Shown here: positions 1 to 8,779 of the stretch, one piece after another
How the letters are laid out: each line of letters opens with the position of its first letter
Position numbering within the stretch: position 1 is the first letter of the stretch
Source of the DNA: Trichocoleus desertorum ATA4-8-CV12
Lineage (GTDB): Bacteria > Cyanobacteriota > Cyanobacteriia > FACHB-46
Direction: 5' to 3'
NCBI GenBank assembly: GCA_019358975.1
Contig: JAHHIL010000047.1
Span: 1-46,875 of the forward strand
DNA: 46,875 nucleotides
Made by a program: the position numbers and the translations under genes
The notes under the pieces: model-generated
The model's input: the letters and a program-made list of their open reading frames with translations, nothing else
What the model was told of the DNA's origin: nothing
Databases searched by the model: none

Positions 1-47
1 CCAAGACAGATGTGATTCGAGAGTTCATTAGGTCGTTGGAGAAGTAG
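1..47 (+). CDS. C-terminal tail of a ribbon-helix-helix-like protein (partial)
   Basis: The frame beginning at base 3 is open from the window edge to a TAG stop at 45-47 and reads KTDVIREFIRSLEK. The pattern T-D-V-I-R-E-x-I-R is what the last helix of many small ribbon-helix-helix DNA-binding proteins (CopG/antitoxin type) looks like. Only 14 residues are visible, so this is a resemblance and not an identification; any short amphipathic helix could look similar. The rest of the gene is outside the window. Confidence 0.3.
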   Translation, partial: KTDVIREFIRSLEK

Positions 48-141
48 CCTACCTAGCTGTTCGTCTTCGACTCACCGCCTTATATCCCACCGAAGACAGC
101 ATGTGGGTTTTACGGCGATTTCTATAAGACTAAAGTCTAAA

Positions 142-149
142 GCGATCGC
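142..149. repeat. HIP1 octamer GCGATCGC (one of many copies)
   Basis: First clear copy of the highly iterated palindrome GCGATCGC. Further copies occur throughout the window, both inside genes and between them (for example 14116-14123 between infC and the transporter gene). Extreme over-representation of this octamer is a known hallmark of many cyanobacterial genomes. Copies look sparse in the AT-rich patch at 35.8-37.4 kb. Confidence 0.85.
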
Positions 150-191
150 TCACACATTATCCCTGACTCAAGCGTATATAAACTTGTACTG

Positions 192-881
192 ATGCTAGTT
201 CCATTAACCCGCGAAAAGTTTGAACAACTGGTGCCGCTCGTGGCTACTTTTCCTCAGTACAAGTATCACTGGGGAAAGCTTTCAGATTTTTTGAAGCGAT
301 TACTCATTTCCGTCATCGGAATTGTAGTTGTCGCGATCACCCACTCCCTGATTGGTGAGGCTGGTGGAGTCATCCTTTTCTTTCTAGGAGTTGCCAGCAG
401 CCTTTACTGGCTCTGGGCTCCCATTCTTTGGGCTACCCTCCGAAACCTGGAAGCTCGCAAACCCCGCCATAGTGGTTTTTGGCAAGGCCGCGTCCTAGAT
501 GCCTACGTCAGCGAAGAACTGATCGGTACGGAAGAGACCGTGAATAAGAAGGGAGAGTTGGTACTAGTCGAAAATCGCGAACGCCGTTTGAACTTAGAAG
601 TAGGCGACGAAAGTGGATTTAGAATTCCAGTCCAGGTGCCTCTGCGCCGAGAGCACAAAGCCATTCGCCCCGATCAACCCGTCGAGATGGTGGTAATGTC
701 CCACTTGCCTGACTTAAGTCGCATTGCCAAAGTCTCTGACATTTACATTCCAAGTCAAAATATCTGGGTCAGCGACTACCCCCAAGTGCAACGGGATAAT
801 TTTCTGGAAGTAAGCCGACGACTACGCTCTGAGCCCAAACCTCGCAGACCATCTCGTCGTCGCGCCGCCATGGATATCTAA
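192..881 (+). CDS. Conserved two-helix membrane protein, function unknown
   Basis: A 229-residue protein with two hydrophobic segments close together (about residues 34-50 and 57-80, a probable helical hairpin), a cytosol-like charged region after it, and a very basic Arg/Pro-rich tail (last 20 residues). The central part (about 95-190) has beta-rich character with several VxV patterns and could be a small soluble domain, but I recognise no catalytic motif. It looks like a cyanobacterial conserved protein; similar proteins are sometimes labelled transport-related, which nothing here supports. The ATG at 192 is the only good start near the open-frame boundary. The stop lies 10 bases from the end of cobH, which runs the other way. 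Confidence 0.75.
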   Translation: MLVPLTREKFEQLVPLVATFPQYKYHWGKLSDFLKRLLISVIGIVVVAITHSLIGEAGGVILFFLGVASSLYWLWAPILWATLRNLEARKPRHSGFWQGRVLDAYVSEELIGTEETVNKKGELVLVENRERRLNLEVGDESGFRIPVQVPLRREHKAIRPDQPVEMVVMSHLPDLSRIAKVSDIYIPSQNIWVSDYPQVQRDNFLEVSRRLRSEPKPRRPSRRRAAMDI

Positions 882-891
882 ACTTTGCGCC

Positions 892-1521
892 TTAGCCAAT
901 GCCAGAGTTGTCCTGACCGTAGGCTTTCCAGGCCAAATCCACTAAGCCATTCATAATTGCAGCAGCGACGACAGCACTGCCTTTACGCCCTTCAATGCGA
1001 ATGTGAGGCACCAACGAATCTTGTAAACGCTGTTTGGTTACTTCAATATCGACAAATCCTGAAGGAGTGCCAACCACCAAAGCTGGGCGGATTTCTTCCG
1101 CTTCAATTAAATCCACAATGGCAGACAAGGCAGTTTGGGCCTGACCAATGACAAAAATGCCTTCTGGATAGCGTCGCGCTAGAGTTTCAATGCCCCATGC
1201 CGCACGAGTTCTATCTCGTTGGGGTCTCGTTAGGGCGTCCATGCTGCAATATACCGGGTTGGCAAACGTATTTTGGATGTTGGAAGTAATACCAACTTGC
1301 ACCATTGGTACATCCACCACAATAGTGGTACGCGCTGCTAGAGCTGCGGCTCCTGCTTGCAGAGCTTGTTCCGAAAAGCGAATCAAGGATTTGTACTCAA
1401 AATCAGCAGTGGCATAAATCACTCGACGCACAATTTCATATTCAGCCGGGGAAAACGTGTGTTCACCTATTTCTCGGTCGATAATTCCTAAACTTTGAGC
1501 GTCCGTAATATGCCACTCCAT
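892..1521 (-). CDS. cobH: Precorrin-8X methylmutase
   Basis: CobH/CbiC family. It moves the methyl group from C-11 to C-12 of precorrin-8X to give hydrogenobyrinate (or the cobalt form), a late corrin-ring step of cobalamin synthesis in the cytoplasm. Family features visible: N-terminal GIIDREIGEHTF-like segment, the central DVPMVQVGI region, and the C-terminal stretch around VVGTPSGFVDIEVTK and GRKGSAVVAAAIMNGL. The frame continues upstream to a TTG at 1539, but the ATG at 1521 (protein starting MEWHIT) is preceded by GAGG about 10 bases upstream, so I take the ATG. About 209 residues, full length. The other corrin gene here (cbiA, 18.3 kb) is far away, so the pathway is scattered. Confidence 0.93.
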   Translation of the reverse strand: MEWHITDAQSLGIIDREIGEHTFSPAEYEIVRRVIYATADFEYKSLIRFSEQALQAGAAALAARTTIVVDVPMVQVGITSNIQNTFANPVYCSMDALTRPQRDRTRAAWGIETLARRYPEGIFVIGQAQTALSAIVDLIEAEEIRPALVVGTPSGFVDIEVTKQRLQDSLVPHIRIEGRKGSAVVAAAIMNGLVDLAWKAYGQDNSGIG

Positions 1522-1717
1522 GCCTAACTTATCCCTCAAATATAGTTTTCAGGGTTTGAGATAGTTATACACTCCTAAGCAGCCACACAGCGTAATTGCT
1601 GCATGACTGCTGCTGGCGAGCTAGGCGATCGCGTCGGTATTTCTATGTCTCAGCTGCTTGATATTAGTCTCTGTAAGAGGTTCCGTTCAATTTTACCGAC
1701 AGTCAAGTCACCCAAAA

Positions 1718-2521
1718 TTAACTCTCAGAGGTGGAAGACTGAGTAAACGTCGGTGATAGGTAGGCGACCAAAGCCCCTAGCATGAACCCCACTACATTGC
1801 GAAATAGGGGTAGCCACTCGGAGGTGCGGGTCACCACTGGGCCAATCCCAAAGGCAATAAACAAGATTCCCCACAAAGGCGAGAAGATTAAAGCCCATTG
1901 CCAAGCAAAAACTTGACCTTCTTTGCGGGGATGAGCTGCAAAGCCAAAGATCACGCCGCCCACGAGGGAGGTAATTAAGGTAAGAATCCACTGTTCTTGA
2001 GGTAAACCGGGCACAACTTGGCACCCACCTCGACGCAGGCAGGTTTTGACTGACTCTAGTGCTTGAATAATGGCTTGATCTTCGCCATTTTCTCGCACAA
2101 AGAATTGGTTGCCGTAGCGAGTTTGCAGCTCAATCCAGAAGGTACGCGGCATTAATTCATAAAAGGCATCCCCAACACTAAAGTTAAGGATGTTGCCACC
2201 CCGCGCATCAGCCACTAACAACACGCTCTTATCGTCTAAACCCCAGAAGTCCTTGACAGCCCGACCGGGAGTTTGGTCAAACTGAGTCAGAACTCGGAGT
2301 TTCCAGCCTGTCTCTGCTTCAAATGCCTCTAAATCTTTGGCCAGAGTTTCTTCTTGAACTCCAGTTAGGTTTTTCGCCAAGTCAATAACTGTAGTTGGCT
2401 CACTGGGCAACAACTGGGGATTGTCATAGGCTTGGGCTGCTGGCGCGATCGCCCAGATCGACAACGATAAGCAAAATGTGGCGAGGAAAGTGAGAAGCCG
2501 TCGCGGAGAAAGGTACTGCAT
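1718..2521 (-). CDS. TPM-domain thylakoid protein (Psb32/TLP18.3 type)
   Basis: Secreted/membrane protein with a signal peptide (basic MQYLSPRRL, hydrophobic core, Ala-rich end at AAQAY), a TPM domain (about residues 40-165, containing the PTTVIDLAKNLT start and the GWKLRVLTQ strand), and two C-terminal membrane helices. This order matches the cyanobacterial Psb32/TLP18.3 family, associated with photosystem II repair or stability in plants and cyanobacteria. Numbering is from the ATG at 2521; an in-frame ATG at 2584 would add 21 residues before the signal peptide and is less likely. Two Cys flank a Gly-Arg stretch near the end of the lumenal domain. Family assignment is good; the photosystem role is inferred from family. 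Confidence 0.82.
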   Translation of the reverse strand: MQYLSPRRLLTFLATFCLSLSIWAIAPAAQAYDNPQLLPSEPTTVIDLAKNLTGVQEETLAKDLEAFEAETGWKLRVLTQFDQTPGRAVKDFWGLDDKSVLLVADARGGNILNFSVGDAFYELMPRTFWIELQTRYGNQFFVRENGEDQAIIQALESVKTCLRRGGCQVVPGLPQEQWILTLITSLVGGVIFGFAAHPRKEGQVFAWQWALIFSPLWGILFIAFGIGPVVTRTSEWLPLFRNVVGFMLGALVAYLSPTFTQSSTSES

Positions 2522-2917
2522 TGGCAACGCTGGATTCAACCTTAATAAGTGGATGCTATGGGTGATGCTACAAATGAACAACAATCACCTATTTGTTTAC
2601 ACTTGTTTACTTTAATTTAATCTTACGGACTTGGGACGGAAGCCGTCAATTCTACCTGTCGCCTAAAAATCAGGAACTTTTCCGCAGTAACTGGGCTAAA
2701 TCGGCAAATTATTCCAGCAATTGTGGCGAAACTTGTACTTTAATCGGGCTTGATCGCTAAATTCTGTAAAAACTGATGAAGTTAATGCTGCATCGGCAGA
2801 AACAACGAGTACTCTCAAATTAAGAAAACGTAGTGTTGCTTGCTACAAATGCGAGTCGTTTCTGCTGCCAGGGCACTATAAGGATCTGCGGTACTTAAAT
2901 TTGCTCCCTGTCTGACT
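2522..2917. other. Intergenic region, divergent promoters expected
   Basis: About 400 bases between the divergent Psb32-type gene and the TPR gene. It must hold both promoters. An AT-rich stretch with TATAAG at 2878-2883 lies about 35 bases before the TPR start codon and could be a -10 element, but no convincing -35 is at the right distance. I see no RNA gene, repeat or reading frame worth calling. Confidence 0.4.
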
Positions 2918-3466
2918 ATGTCTACTACCCAGTCATTTCAGTCGTCTCATGCTCGGTCACGCTATCCGTATCAGCAGGCCACTTCTGCCCGAAGCAGCCG
3001 ATCTGTTCGCTTGCAGGATAGTATTGATCCCCGGCGACGGCTGGAGTACGAAGCCGCGATCGCTAGCTGTGATCGAGCCATTGCACGACAACCAGATGAT
3101 GTCAATGCCTGGTATGAGCGTGGACAGGCACAAGCAAATTTAGGCTCTTATGTAGAGGCGATCGCCAGCTTGAACAAAGCTCTAGCCCTAAAACCTCAGC
3201 ATACGGCTGCTTTAGTATTTCGAGCCGTAGCGTTTATCCACCTGAGTTGCTATGAAGAAGCTTTACTCAGCTGCAATACCGTTCTGGCCATTCAACCTCA
3301 TCACTCAGAAGCTTGGTTGTTTCGTGGAGTAGCCTTGCGTTCTTTACACCGCTACCAAGCAGCCTACGCTAGTTACGACAACGCCTTAGGAATTCGCAGA
3401 CCTTCCCTTTGGCAAAATATTTCAAGAATTCTAGGATGCTTCGCGAGTCGCAACCGTCAACCCTAA
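2918..3466 (+). CDS. TPR-repeat protein
   Basis: A 182-residue protein with three consecutive tetratricopeptide repeats (about residues 45-78, 79-112 and 113-146), each with the W/Y-G-Y-A-P spacing: for example AWYERGQAQANLGSYVEAIA followed by LALKP. The first 40 residues are Ser/Arg/Gln-rich and probably disordered; there is no signal peptide. TPR modules are protein-protein adaptors, so a scaffold role is likely, but no partner is indicated. The next gene, hflX, begins about 75 bases downstream on the same strand and could be co-transcribed. Confidence 0.85.
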   Translation: MSTTQSFQSSHARSRYPYQQATSARSSRSVRLQDSIDPRRRLEYEAAIASCDRAIARQPDDVNAWYERGQAQANLGSYVEAIASLNKALALKPQHTAALVFRAVAFIHLSCYEEALLSCNTVLAIQPHHSEAWLFRGVALRSLHRYQAAYASYDNALGIRRPSLWQNISRILGCFASRNRQP

Positions 3467-3540
3467 GGTTTGATAAGAGTCAGTAGAAGTAGAATAGGAT
3501 TGAGTGCATTCGAGGGCCAGCTTTCTGGTTACATAAGTCT

Positions 3541-5223
3541 ATAGAAACGATTTACGGCAATCTTCAAGGTCTAAAATCCAGTCAGCTTAAGCAGCTGCAA
3601 CGTTTGTACCATCAGCGGCTACCGGGCGATCGCCTCACCACATCCGAATTTGCCCAACGACTGGCCGCGATTAGTACAGACCTTAACCAACCTGTTTGTG
3701 TTTATATCAATCGTCGAGGTCAGGTCATCCGGGTAGGAGTCGGTACCCCACGACAAACTCAGATTCCACCTCTAGAACTGCCTCGTTATGGAGCCGAGCG
3801 TCTCAGTGGCATTCGCTGCTTGGCAACCCAATTAAAAATTGAGCCTCCGAACGAAGCGGCTTTGACAGCGATGGCAATTCAGCGGCTCGATAGCTTGGTG
3901 GTGCTTACCTTGTCGGGCGCAGGATTTGAGCGGCGTGGCGGCGGAGCCACTGGATATGTCAAACACGCTTATTTAGCGCATTTAGTCCCCGACTCAGCCG
4001 CTAATTGGACTGTTTCATCACCCACCAAGCTGGATGATTTAGCCGATCAAGACTTTCTGGATTTAGTAGAAAATTTAGAAGCCGAGTTTCAGCGTGAGTA
4101 CGTTGCCCAGCAAGTCGATCGCGATCACGATCAAGTATTGATTGTGGGCTTAATGACTGATGAGCGAAAATCTCAACGCTTCCAGGATGGCCTAGTCGAA
4201 CTAACTCGCCTGATAGAAACTGCGGGCGGCACGGTTGTAGAAACCCTCACCCAAAAGCGCTCTCGCCCCCATCCGCAAACTGTCGTCGGTGAAGGTAAAG
4301 TGCAAGAAATTGCGCTCGCTGCTCAGACAGTGGGTGCAAATCTAATCGCTTTTGATCGCGACCTGCATCCTGCCCAAATCCGCAACTTGGAAACTCAAAT
4401 CGGCATTCGGGTGGTCGATCGCACCGAAGTCATTTTAGATATTTTTGCCCAGCGGGCTCAGTCTAGAGCCGGGAAGTTGCAAGTAGAGTTGGCGCAGTTA
4501 GAATACATGCTGCCGCGTTTGATTGGACGAGGACAAGCCATGTCGCGCTTGGGAGGTGGCATTGGTACCAGAGGCCCAGGTGAAACCAAGCTAGAAACCG
4601 AGCGTCGTGGCATTCAAAGGCGAATCTCGCGATTGCAACAAGAAGTGAACCAATTGCAAGCTCACCGTTCTCGACTACGGCAACGTCGCCAGCACCGAGA
4701 AGTCCCATCGATCGCGATCGTAGGTTATACCAACGCTGGCAAGTCTACGCTATTAAACACATTGACCAATGCGGAAGTATATACCGCAGATCAGCTCTTC
4801 GCGACCCTTGACCCTACCACCCGACGGTTAATCATCCAAGACGTAGTGACGGATGAACCCCGCTCTATTTTGTTGACTGACACAGTTGGCTTTATCCATG
4901 AGCTACCCCCGTCGCTGGTTGATGCGTTCCGAGCCACGTTGGAGGAAGTCACAGAGGCAGATGCTTTATTGCATTTGGTAGATCTCTCCCATCCAGCATG
5001 GCAAAACCAAATTCGCTCTGTCATGAAGATTTTGTCAGAGATGCCCATCACACCGGGACCCGCGTTAGTGGCTTTCAACAAAATTGACCAAGTGGATGGA
5101 GATACCTTAGCCTTGGCCCAAGAAGAGTTTCCTCAAGCTGTATTTCTCTCGGCCAGCGATCGCCTAGGCCTAGAAACCTTACGCCATCGGCTAGCTCAAC
5201 TCGTGGACTACGCTGTCTCTTAG
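3541..5223 (+). CDS. hflX: Ribosome-associated GTPase HflX
   Basis: HflX-family GTPase that binds the large ribosomal subunit and helps split stalled or hibernating ribosomes. It has a long N-terminal cyanobacterial extension, the HflX glycine-rich segment (GGGIGTRGPGETKLE), a coiled-coil linker, then the G domain with G1 GYTNAGKST, G3 DTVGF and G4 NKID. The frame is open upstream of the first canonical start (TTG at 3604) to a stop at 3490. Codons 3541-3603 encode a segment beginning (I)ETIYGNLQGLKSSQLKQL, which as I remember the family corresponds to the conserved METIYGNL start, with ATA where ATG is expected. I therefore place the start at ATA 3541 (560 codons); the conservative alternative is TTG 3604 (539 residues). 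No clear ribosome-binding site precedes either. Confidence 0.85.
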   Translation: METIYGNLQGLKSSQLKQLQRLYHQRLPGDRLTTSEFAQRLAAISTDLNQPVCVYINRRGQVIRVGVGTPRQTQIPPLELPRYGAERLSGIRCLATQLKIEPPNEAALTAMAIQRLDSLVVLTLSGAGFERRGGGATGYVKHAYLAHLVPDSAANWTVSSPTKLDDLADQDFLDLVENLEAEFQREYVAQQVDRDHDQVLIVGLMTDERKSQRFQDGLVELTRLIETAGGTVVETLTQKRSRPHPQTVVGEGKVQEIALAAQTVGANLIAFDRDLHPAQIRNLETQIGIRVVDRTEVILDIFAQRAQSRAGKLQVELAQLEYMLPRLIGRGQAMSRLGGGIGTRGPGETKLETERRGIQRRISRLQQEVNQLQAHRSRLRQRRQHREVPSIAIVGYTNAGKSTLLNTLTNAEVYTADQLFATLDPTTRRLIIQDVVTDEPRSILLTDTVGFIHELPPSLVDAFRATLEEVTEADALLHLVDLSHPAWQNQIRSVMKILSEMPITPGPALVAFNKIDQVDGDTLALAQEEFPQAVFLSASDRLGLETLRHRLAQLVDYAVS

Positions 5224-5455
5224 CAGGTGTAAAAACCCAAAAGCCGAGCGGAGAACTACTGAGCTAGTTTCAAAAAAATTAGTATCGTTATAAAGCTTCA
5301 ATAAAGCCATAGAGAAGCTGCCAGTTCTGTCAAAAACCTGGGCAAATTCAACTCAGGCTTGCAGATACTAGTATAGTTTTGCATCTATCTATCTCAGTAA
5401 GCCCTTTTCACAACTTTGAGCACTGTTTTGTTACTTCATCAAAGGAAATAGGGCA

Positions 5456-6235
5456 ATGTTGAGGTCTCTTACGAACCTGGCTCTTGGGGTTTCTATTTTA
5501 TCTGCCTTAGGCACTCTCGCGATCGCTCCCGCAGCTTCGGCCTTCAGTTTCAGCGGTGGTAGTGTCACCATTGATGCAACCGATAAAGACAAGTCCTTCA
5601 CAGTCAACTTCGACGGCAATGTCGCAACGAAAACTGTCGCTGGATTGTCTTCCCAAGCCATCTTTAAGTTCTTGGGCTTTAACACGGCAGGAACCAAAAC
5701 TGAAGCCGCTTTTGAAGTCACCCTAGATAACACCTCTAGCGGTGGTATTACTTCTAGAACTTCTGCTTTAGGATTCAATGTTAACCAAACGCTAGTCGGT
5801 ATTGGCGAGGCTTCTGGCAGTGGGAATACCCGCTCTTCGGGAATTTTCACTAACGACAGGTCTGGTTCATTTCCTAATCAGTTTGGTGCAGTTGATGTCT
5901 GCTTTACGGACGGTAAGACTTGCCAAGGCGGTAGTAACGGTGGGGTAAAAACGGCTGATTCCCCCGGAAAGTTCTCTTCCACTCTCGCTTTCAGCAGTAC
6001 CGTATCAAGTTTTACTCTCAGTAACTTTGGAGTTCGTTACCAAAGCATTAATGGTAAAAGCATTGATGGTGATGATTTCAACGGAGACAGTGGCACAGGC
6101 CAAGGCACTCCTGTCCAACCTGAGTCACCCAAGCCACCTACTAAACATGTGCCTGAGCCTAGTAGCACCACAGCTCTTGTAATACTTGGTGCTGGGTTGC
6201 TCTATGGCCGTAAGAAGCGGTCTGAACTCGCTTAG
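5456..6235 (+). CDS. PEP-CTERM sorted secreted protein
   Basis: A 259-residue exported protein. Signal peptide at residues 1-29 (MLRSLTNLALG..., cleavage after ASA). The C-terminus carries a PEP-CTERM signal: VPEPSS from residue 232, a hydrophobic helix, then a basic end GRKKRSELA. Such signals are processed by an exosortase, typically anchoring or exporting proteins linked to extracellular polysaccharide. The body (30-230) is Ser/Gly/Thr-rich with predicted beta-strand character and two cysteines close together (DVCFTDGKTCQGG), possibly a disulphide. I recognise no enzymatic domain. It is a single-gene unit ending in a strong terminator. The exosortase is not in this window. Confidence 0.85.
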   Translation: MLRSLTNLALGVSILSALGTLAIAPAASAFSFSGGSVTIDATDKDKSFTVNFDGNVATKTVAGLSSQAIFKFLGFNTAGTKTEAAFEVTLDNTSSGGITSRTSALGFNVNQTLVGIGEASGSGNTRSSGIFTNDRSGSFPNQFGAVDVCFTDGKTCQGGSNGGVKTADSPGKFSSTLAFSSTVSSFTLSNFGVRYQSINGKSIDGDDFNGDSGTGQGTPVQPESPKPPTKHVPEPSSTTALVILGAGLLYGRKKRSELA

Positions 6236-6279
6236 GTCTAGTTACTCTAATTTCTTTTAGCCCTTCATTCACCTTCTAG

Positions 6280-6310
6280 CCTTCCTACTGAAATAGTAGG
6301 AAGGTTTTTT
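6280..6310 (+). terminator. Rho-independent terminator of the PEP-CTERM gene
   Basis: A perfect 10-bp stem, CCTTCCTACT (6280-6289) pairing with AGTAGGAAGG (6295-6304), a GAAAT loop, and six T directly after it. It lies 45 bases after the PEP-CTERM stop codon and is the cleanest terminator in the window. Confidence 0.92.
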
Positions 6311-6470
6311 AATCACGACTACACAATTCAGCGATCGCCTACGTTAACTACTGCCTTCTTCATACGCTTTTTTCAAACAGTCGCGACGCTTCAAAACTAC
6401 CACTGGAACCAAATTAAACTCGTCGGGCTAAACTAAGATCAAGAAACATTGCTTAACGTTTGAGGTTGCT

Positions 6471-6737
6471 ATGGCTTCTAAAGTTGAAATCTACACTTGG
6501 CAGACCTGTCCCTTTTGCATTCGTGCTAAAGCGCTGCTAGACAAAAAGGGCGTTGAATATACCGAATACAGTATTGATGGAGATGAAGCAGCTCGCGCTA
6601 AAATGTCTCAGCGTGCTAACGGCAAACGCTCCGTGCCCCAAATTTTTATTGACGACCAGCATATTGGTGGTTGTGACGACATTCATGCTTTGAATGCTCA
6701 AGGCAAGCTTGATCAACTTTTGCAGACTGCTGGCTAG
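6471..6737 (+). CDS. grxC: Glutaredoxin 3
   Basis: An 88-residue dithiol glutaredoxin with thioredoxin fold. The active site CPFC is at residues 14-17 (WQTCPFCIRAKALL); the cis-Pro region is RSVPQIFID, and GGCDD near the end contacts glutathione. It reduces protein disulphides and mixed disulphides with glutathione in the cytoplasm. GAGG lies about 6 bases before the ATG. It is followed 119 bases later by gshB on the same strand, so the enzyme that uses glutathione sits beside the one that makes it, a pairing common in cyanobacteria. Confidence 0.95.
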   Translation: MASKVEIYTWQTCPFCIRAKALLDKKGVEYTEYSIDGDEAARAKMSQRANGKRSVPQIFIDDQHIGGCDDIHALNAQGKLDQLLQTAG

Positions 6738-6856
6738 TTTGTAGTTAGTTAATTAGTAGTTGGTTAATTAAAGGATTGTGCGAGACTCAAAGCGATCGCA
6801 CAGACAGCACTGTCTCATCGGTGTAAAAGCGCCACATTGTTGCAGAGGGTAATTCA
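6738..6856. other. grxC-gshB spacer with TTAGT/TTAAT-rich repeats
   Basis: Just after grxC (about 6737-6772) is a low-complexity run built of TAGTTAGTTAAT- and TAGTTGGTTAAT-like units, followed by a HIP1 site at about 6791-6798. It lacks a hairpin plus T-run, so grxC and gshB could be read together. Confidence 0.4.
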
Positions 6857-7882
6857 TTGAAATTCGCATTTATTATTGACCCCATTCAAAAACTTGATCC
6901 TTGTCATGATACAAGTGTTGCCCTGATGGAAGCAGCACAAGAACTGGGTCATGAAGTGTGGGTGACTCAAGCGAATTTATTGAGTGTGGTAGATGGGAAA
7001 GCTTGGGCAATATTAGAACAGGTCAAGTTGACACCGATTCAATTAGTGGATAGCCGCTGGGTTGCTGCTGAATCTTGGTATTCCCTAGAAAGTTCCTTAC
7101 AAGATTCCACCCAGGCTAAGGGTTTGGGCAACCTGCGTCCGTTAGAAGAAATGGACGTAGTCTTTATGCGAACTGACCCTCCCGTCACTACGGCTTACCT
7201 TTACGCAACCTATATTCTGGACTACATTGATCCAGCTAAAACGCTGGTCGTGAATGCACCGAGAGGTCTGAGAGCCGCCAATGAAAAGATGTATGCGCTC
7301 CAGTTTACCGAGGCGATCCCCACTACGATCGTGACTCAAAACAAGCAGGTGATTCGCCAGTTTGTGGAGCAGCAAGGAGCGGCGGTTCTGAAGCCTCTCG
7401 GTGGCAAAGCGGGTGAAGGCATCTTGTTCTTGGAACCGGGGGATCGCAACCTGAATTCCATGATTGAAATCAGCACCCTACAAGGACAACTGCCAATCAT
7501 GATTCAGACTTACTTGCCCGAAGCGAAAGCAGGTGACAAGCGAATTATCTTGCTAGACGGAGAGCCGATTGGAGCCGTTAACCGCGTGCCCACGGGCAAT
7601 GAGTTCCGGGGCAACATGGCCGTGGGTGGCAGAGTCGAGTCAGTAGATATCACACCTAGAGAGAGGGAGATCTGCACTCAGCTAGCTCCAGTATTGCGCC
7701 GAGATGGACTAATTTTTGTGGGAATAGATGTGATTGGCGGCTACCTGACAGAGGTTAATGTCACCAGTCCTACAGGTATCCGCGAGATTGATCGCCTCAA
7801 TCAATCTAGACTGGGCCATCAAGTAGTTCAGTGGCTAGAGAAAGTTAGAGCTAACAAGCTCAGCCTGACTGCACCTGCTTAG
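6857..7882 (+). CDS. gshB: Glutathione synthetase
   Basis: ATP-grasp ligase that joins glycine to gamma-glutamylcysteine, the second step of glutathione synthesis, in the cytoplasm. 341 residues, the usual prokaryotic GshB length. Visible family features: N-terminal FAFIIDPI, the MRTDPP segment, ANEKMYALQF, the ATP-binding lysine region VLKPLGGKAGEGILF, and the C-terminal metal/ATP segment DVIGGYLTEVNVTSPTGIRE. Translation starts at TTG 6857; GAGGG at 6845-6849 is well placed and no ATG or GTG is in frame nearby. Probably coupled in function, and possibly in transcription, with grxC upstream. Confidence 0.95.
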   Translation: MKFAFIIDPIQKLDPCHDTSVALMEAAQELGHEVWVTQANLLSVVDGKAWAILEQVKLTPIQLVDSRWVAAESWYSLESSLQDSTQAKGLGNLRPLEEMDVVFMRTDPPVTTAYLYATYILDYIDPAKTLVVNAPRGLRAANEKMYALQFTEAIPTTIVTQNKQVIRQFVEQQGAAVLKPLGGKAGEGILFLEPGDRNLNSMIEISTLQGQLPIMIQTYLPEAKAGDKRIILLDGEPIGAVNRVPTGNEFRGNMAVGGRVESVDITPREREICTQLAPVLRRDGLIFVGIDVIGGYLTEVNVTSPTGIREIDRLNQSRLGHQVVQWLEKVRANKLSLTAPA

Positions 7883-7941
7883 GGCGATCGCTGGCAAGGC
7901 TGGGCATAGAAACTAAACTTTCAAAACCTAGTTGACTAGAG

Positions 7942-8613
7942 TTAGACATCCGCCCACTTGCGGAGCAAATTAGCATGGCTTTTAGAAATTAGGTCGAACT
8001 CTGTCGTCTTACCCTGTCTATCAAACAAAGCCCGACGAGCTACATCTAAGTCAAACAAGATCTCCCGTTCGTGGGGGTCACGCACTAAGCTTTGCACCCA
8101 AGCTACAGCCACTAATCGCACCCCTTCAGTAACTGGGTTAACGCGATGTAGGGTCGAAGAAGGATAAATAATTGCTGAGCCTGCTTCCAGCTTAAACATC
8201 GTTTCCCCTTCAACATTCTCAATCACTAACTCACCCCCACCATAACTAGAAGGAGGATTCAGAAACAACGTCAAGGAGACATCGGAGCGTAAAAATTCTT
8301 GGCCGCCCATCAAGGCATTATCAATATGGCTACCATAGGACATCCCCAGTTCATAGCGGCTAAACAGCAGCGAGTGGACTCGTTTAGGCTGCACAGCAAT
8401 TTGAAACAGAGTGTTGCCCTTCAAAGCATTTTGGATGGTTTCCTTCAGGTCCTGGCCATAGCTAGCTTCACTTTTGAGCTGAGTATTTTGCTTGACTAGC
8501 TTTGCATGCCAACCAGCAGTGGTTTTGCCATCCACAAAGTCAGCCGTATCTAGGATAGAAACTACAGAATTCAGTTCTTCTGACGTAAGGACATCAGGAA
8601 TAGTCAGCATCAT
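7942..8613 (-). CDS. PKHD-type Fe(II)/2-oxoglutarate dioxygenase
   Basis: Family of PiuC/YbiX-like hydroxylases. Fe(II) ligands appear as H99 and D101 (SYGSHIDNA) and H159 (SSTLHRVNP), with R169 as the likely 2-oxoglutarate anchor (numbered from the ATG at 8622). These enzymes are often linked to iron uptake in proteobacteria, but the substrate is unknown and no TonB receptor or siderophore gene is nearby. Three ATG codons compete at the start (8622, 8613, 8610); the family N-terminus aligns best with MMLTIPDVLT, so I use 8613. About 224 residues, complete, with all key residues intact. Confidence 0.88.
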   Translation of the reverse strand: MMLTIPDVLTSEELNSVVSILDTADFVDGKTTAGWHAKLVKQNTQLKSEASYGQDLKETIQNALKGNTLFQIAVQPKRVHSLLFSRYELGMSYGSHIDNALMGGQEFLRSDVSLTLFLNPPSSYGGGELVIENVEGETMFKLEAGSAIIYPSSTLHRVNPVTEGVRLVAVAWVQSLVRDPHEREILFDLDVARRALFDRQGKTTEFDLISKSHANLLRKWADV

Positions 8614-8764
8614 TGCAAGCAACCTCGGACAGCAGCAATAACGAAAAGGAATAAACCACAGACTGGCCGAGTTCTAGCTTAAGTCGGCTTGTGGCAGTTT
8701 TAGGCAGCGACGAACTCAAAAACTTGTAGAATGAGTGACTTATTTATAAAGTACATAAAGAACT

Positions 8765-8770
8765 GAGGAG
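8765..8770 (+). promoter_or_regulatory. Ribosome-binding site of the small lipoprotein gene
   Basis: GAGGAG, 9 bases before the ATG at 8780; it fixes the start of the short lipoprotein. Further upstream TTGTAG (8724-8729) and TATAAA (8745-8750) are 15 bases apart and may be a weak promoter. Confidence 0.6.
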
Positions 8771-8779
8771 AAATACTCA

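Noticed and set aside
5431-5850. 139-codon minus-strand frame opposite the PEP-CTERM gene
   Set aside because: Antisense shadow of a gene with a clear signal peptide and sorting signal.
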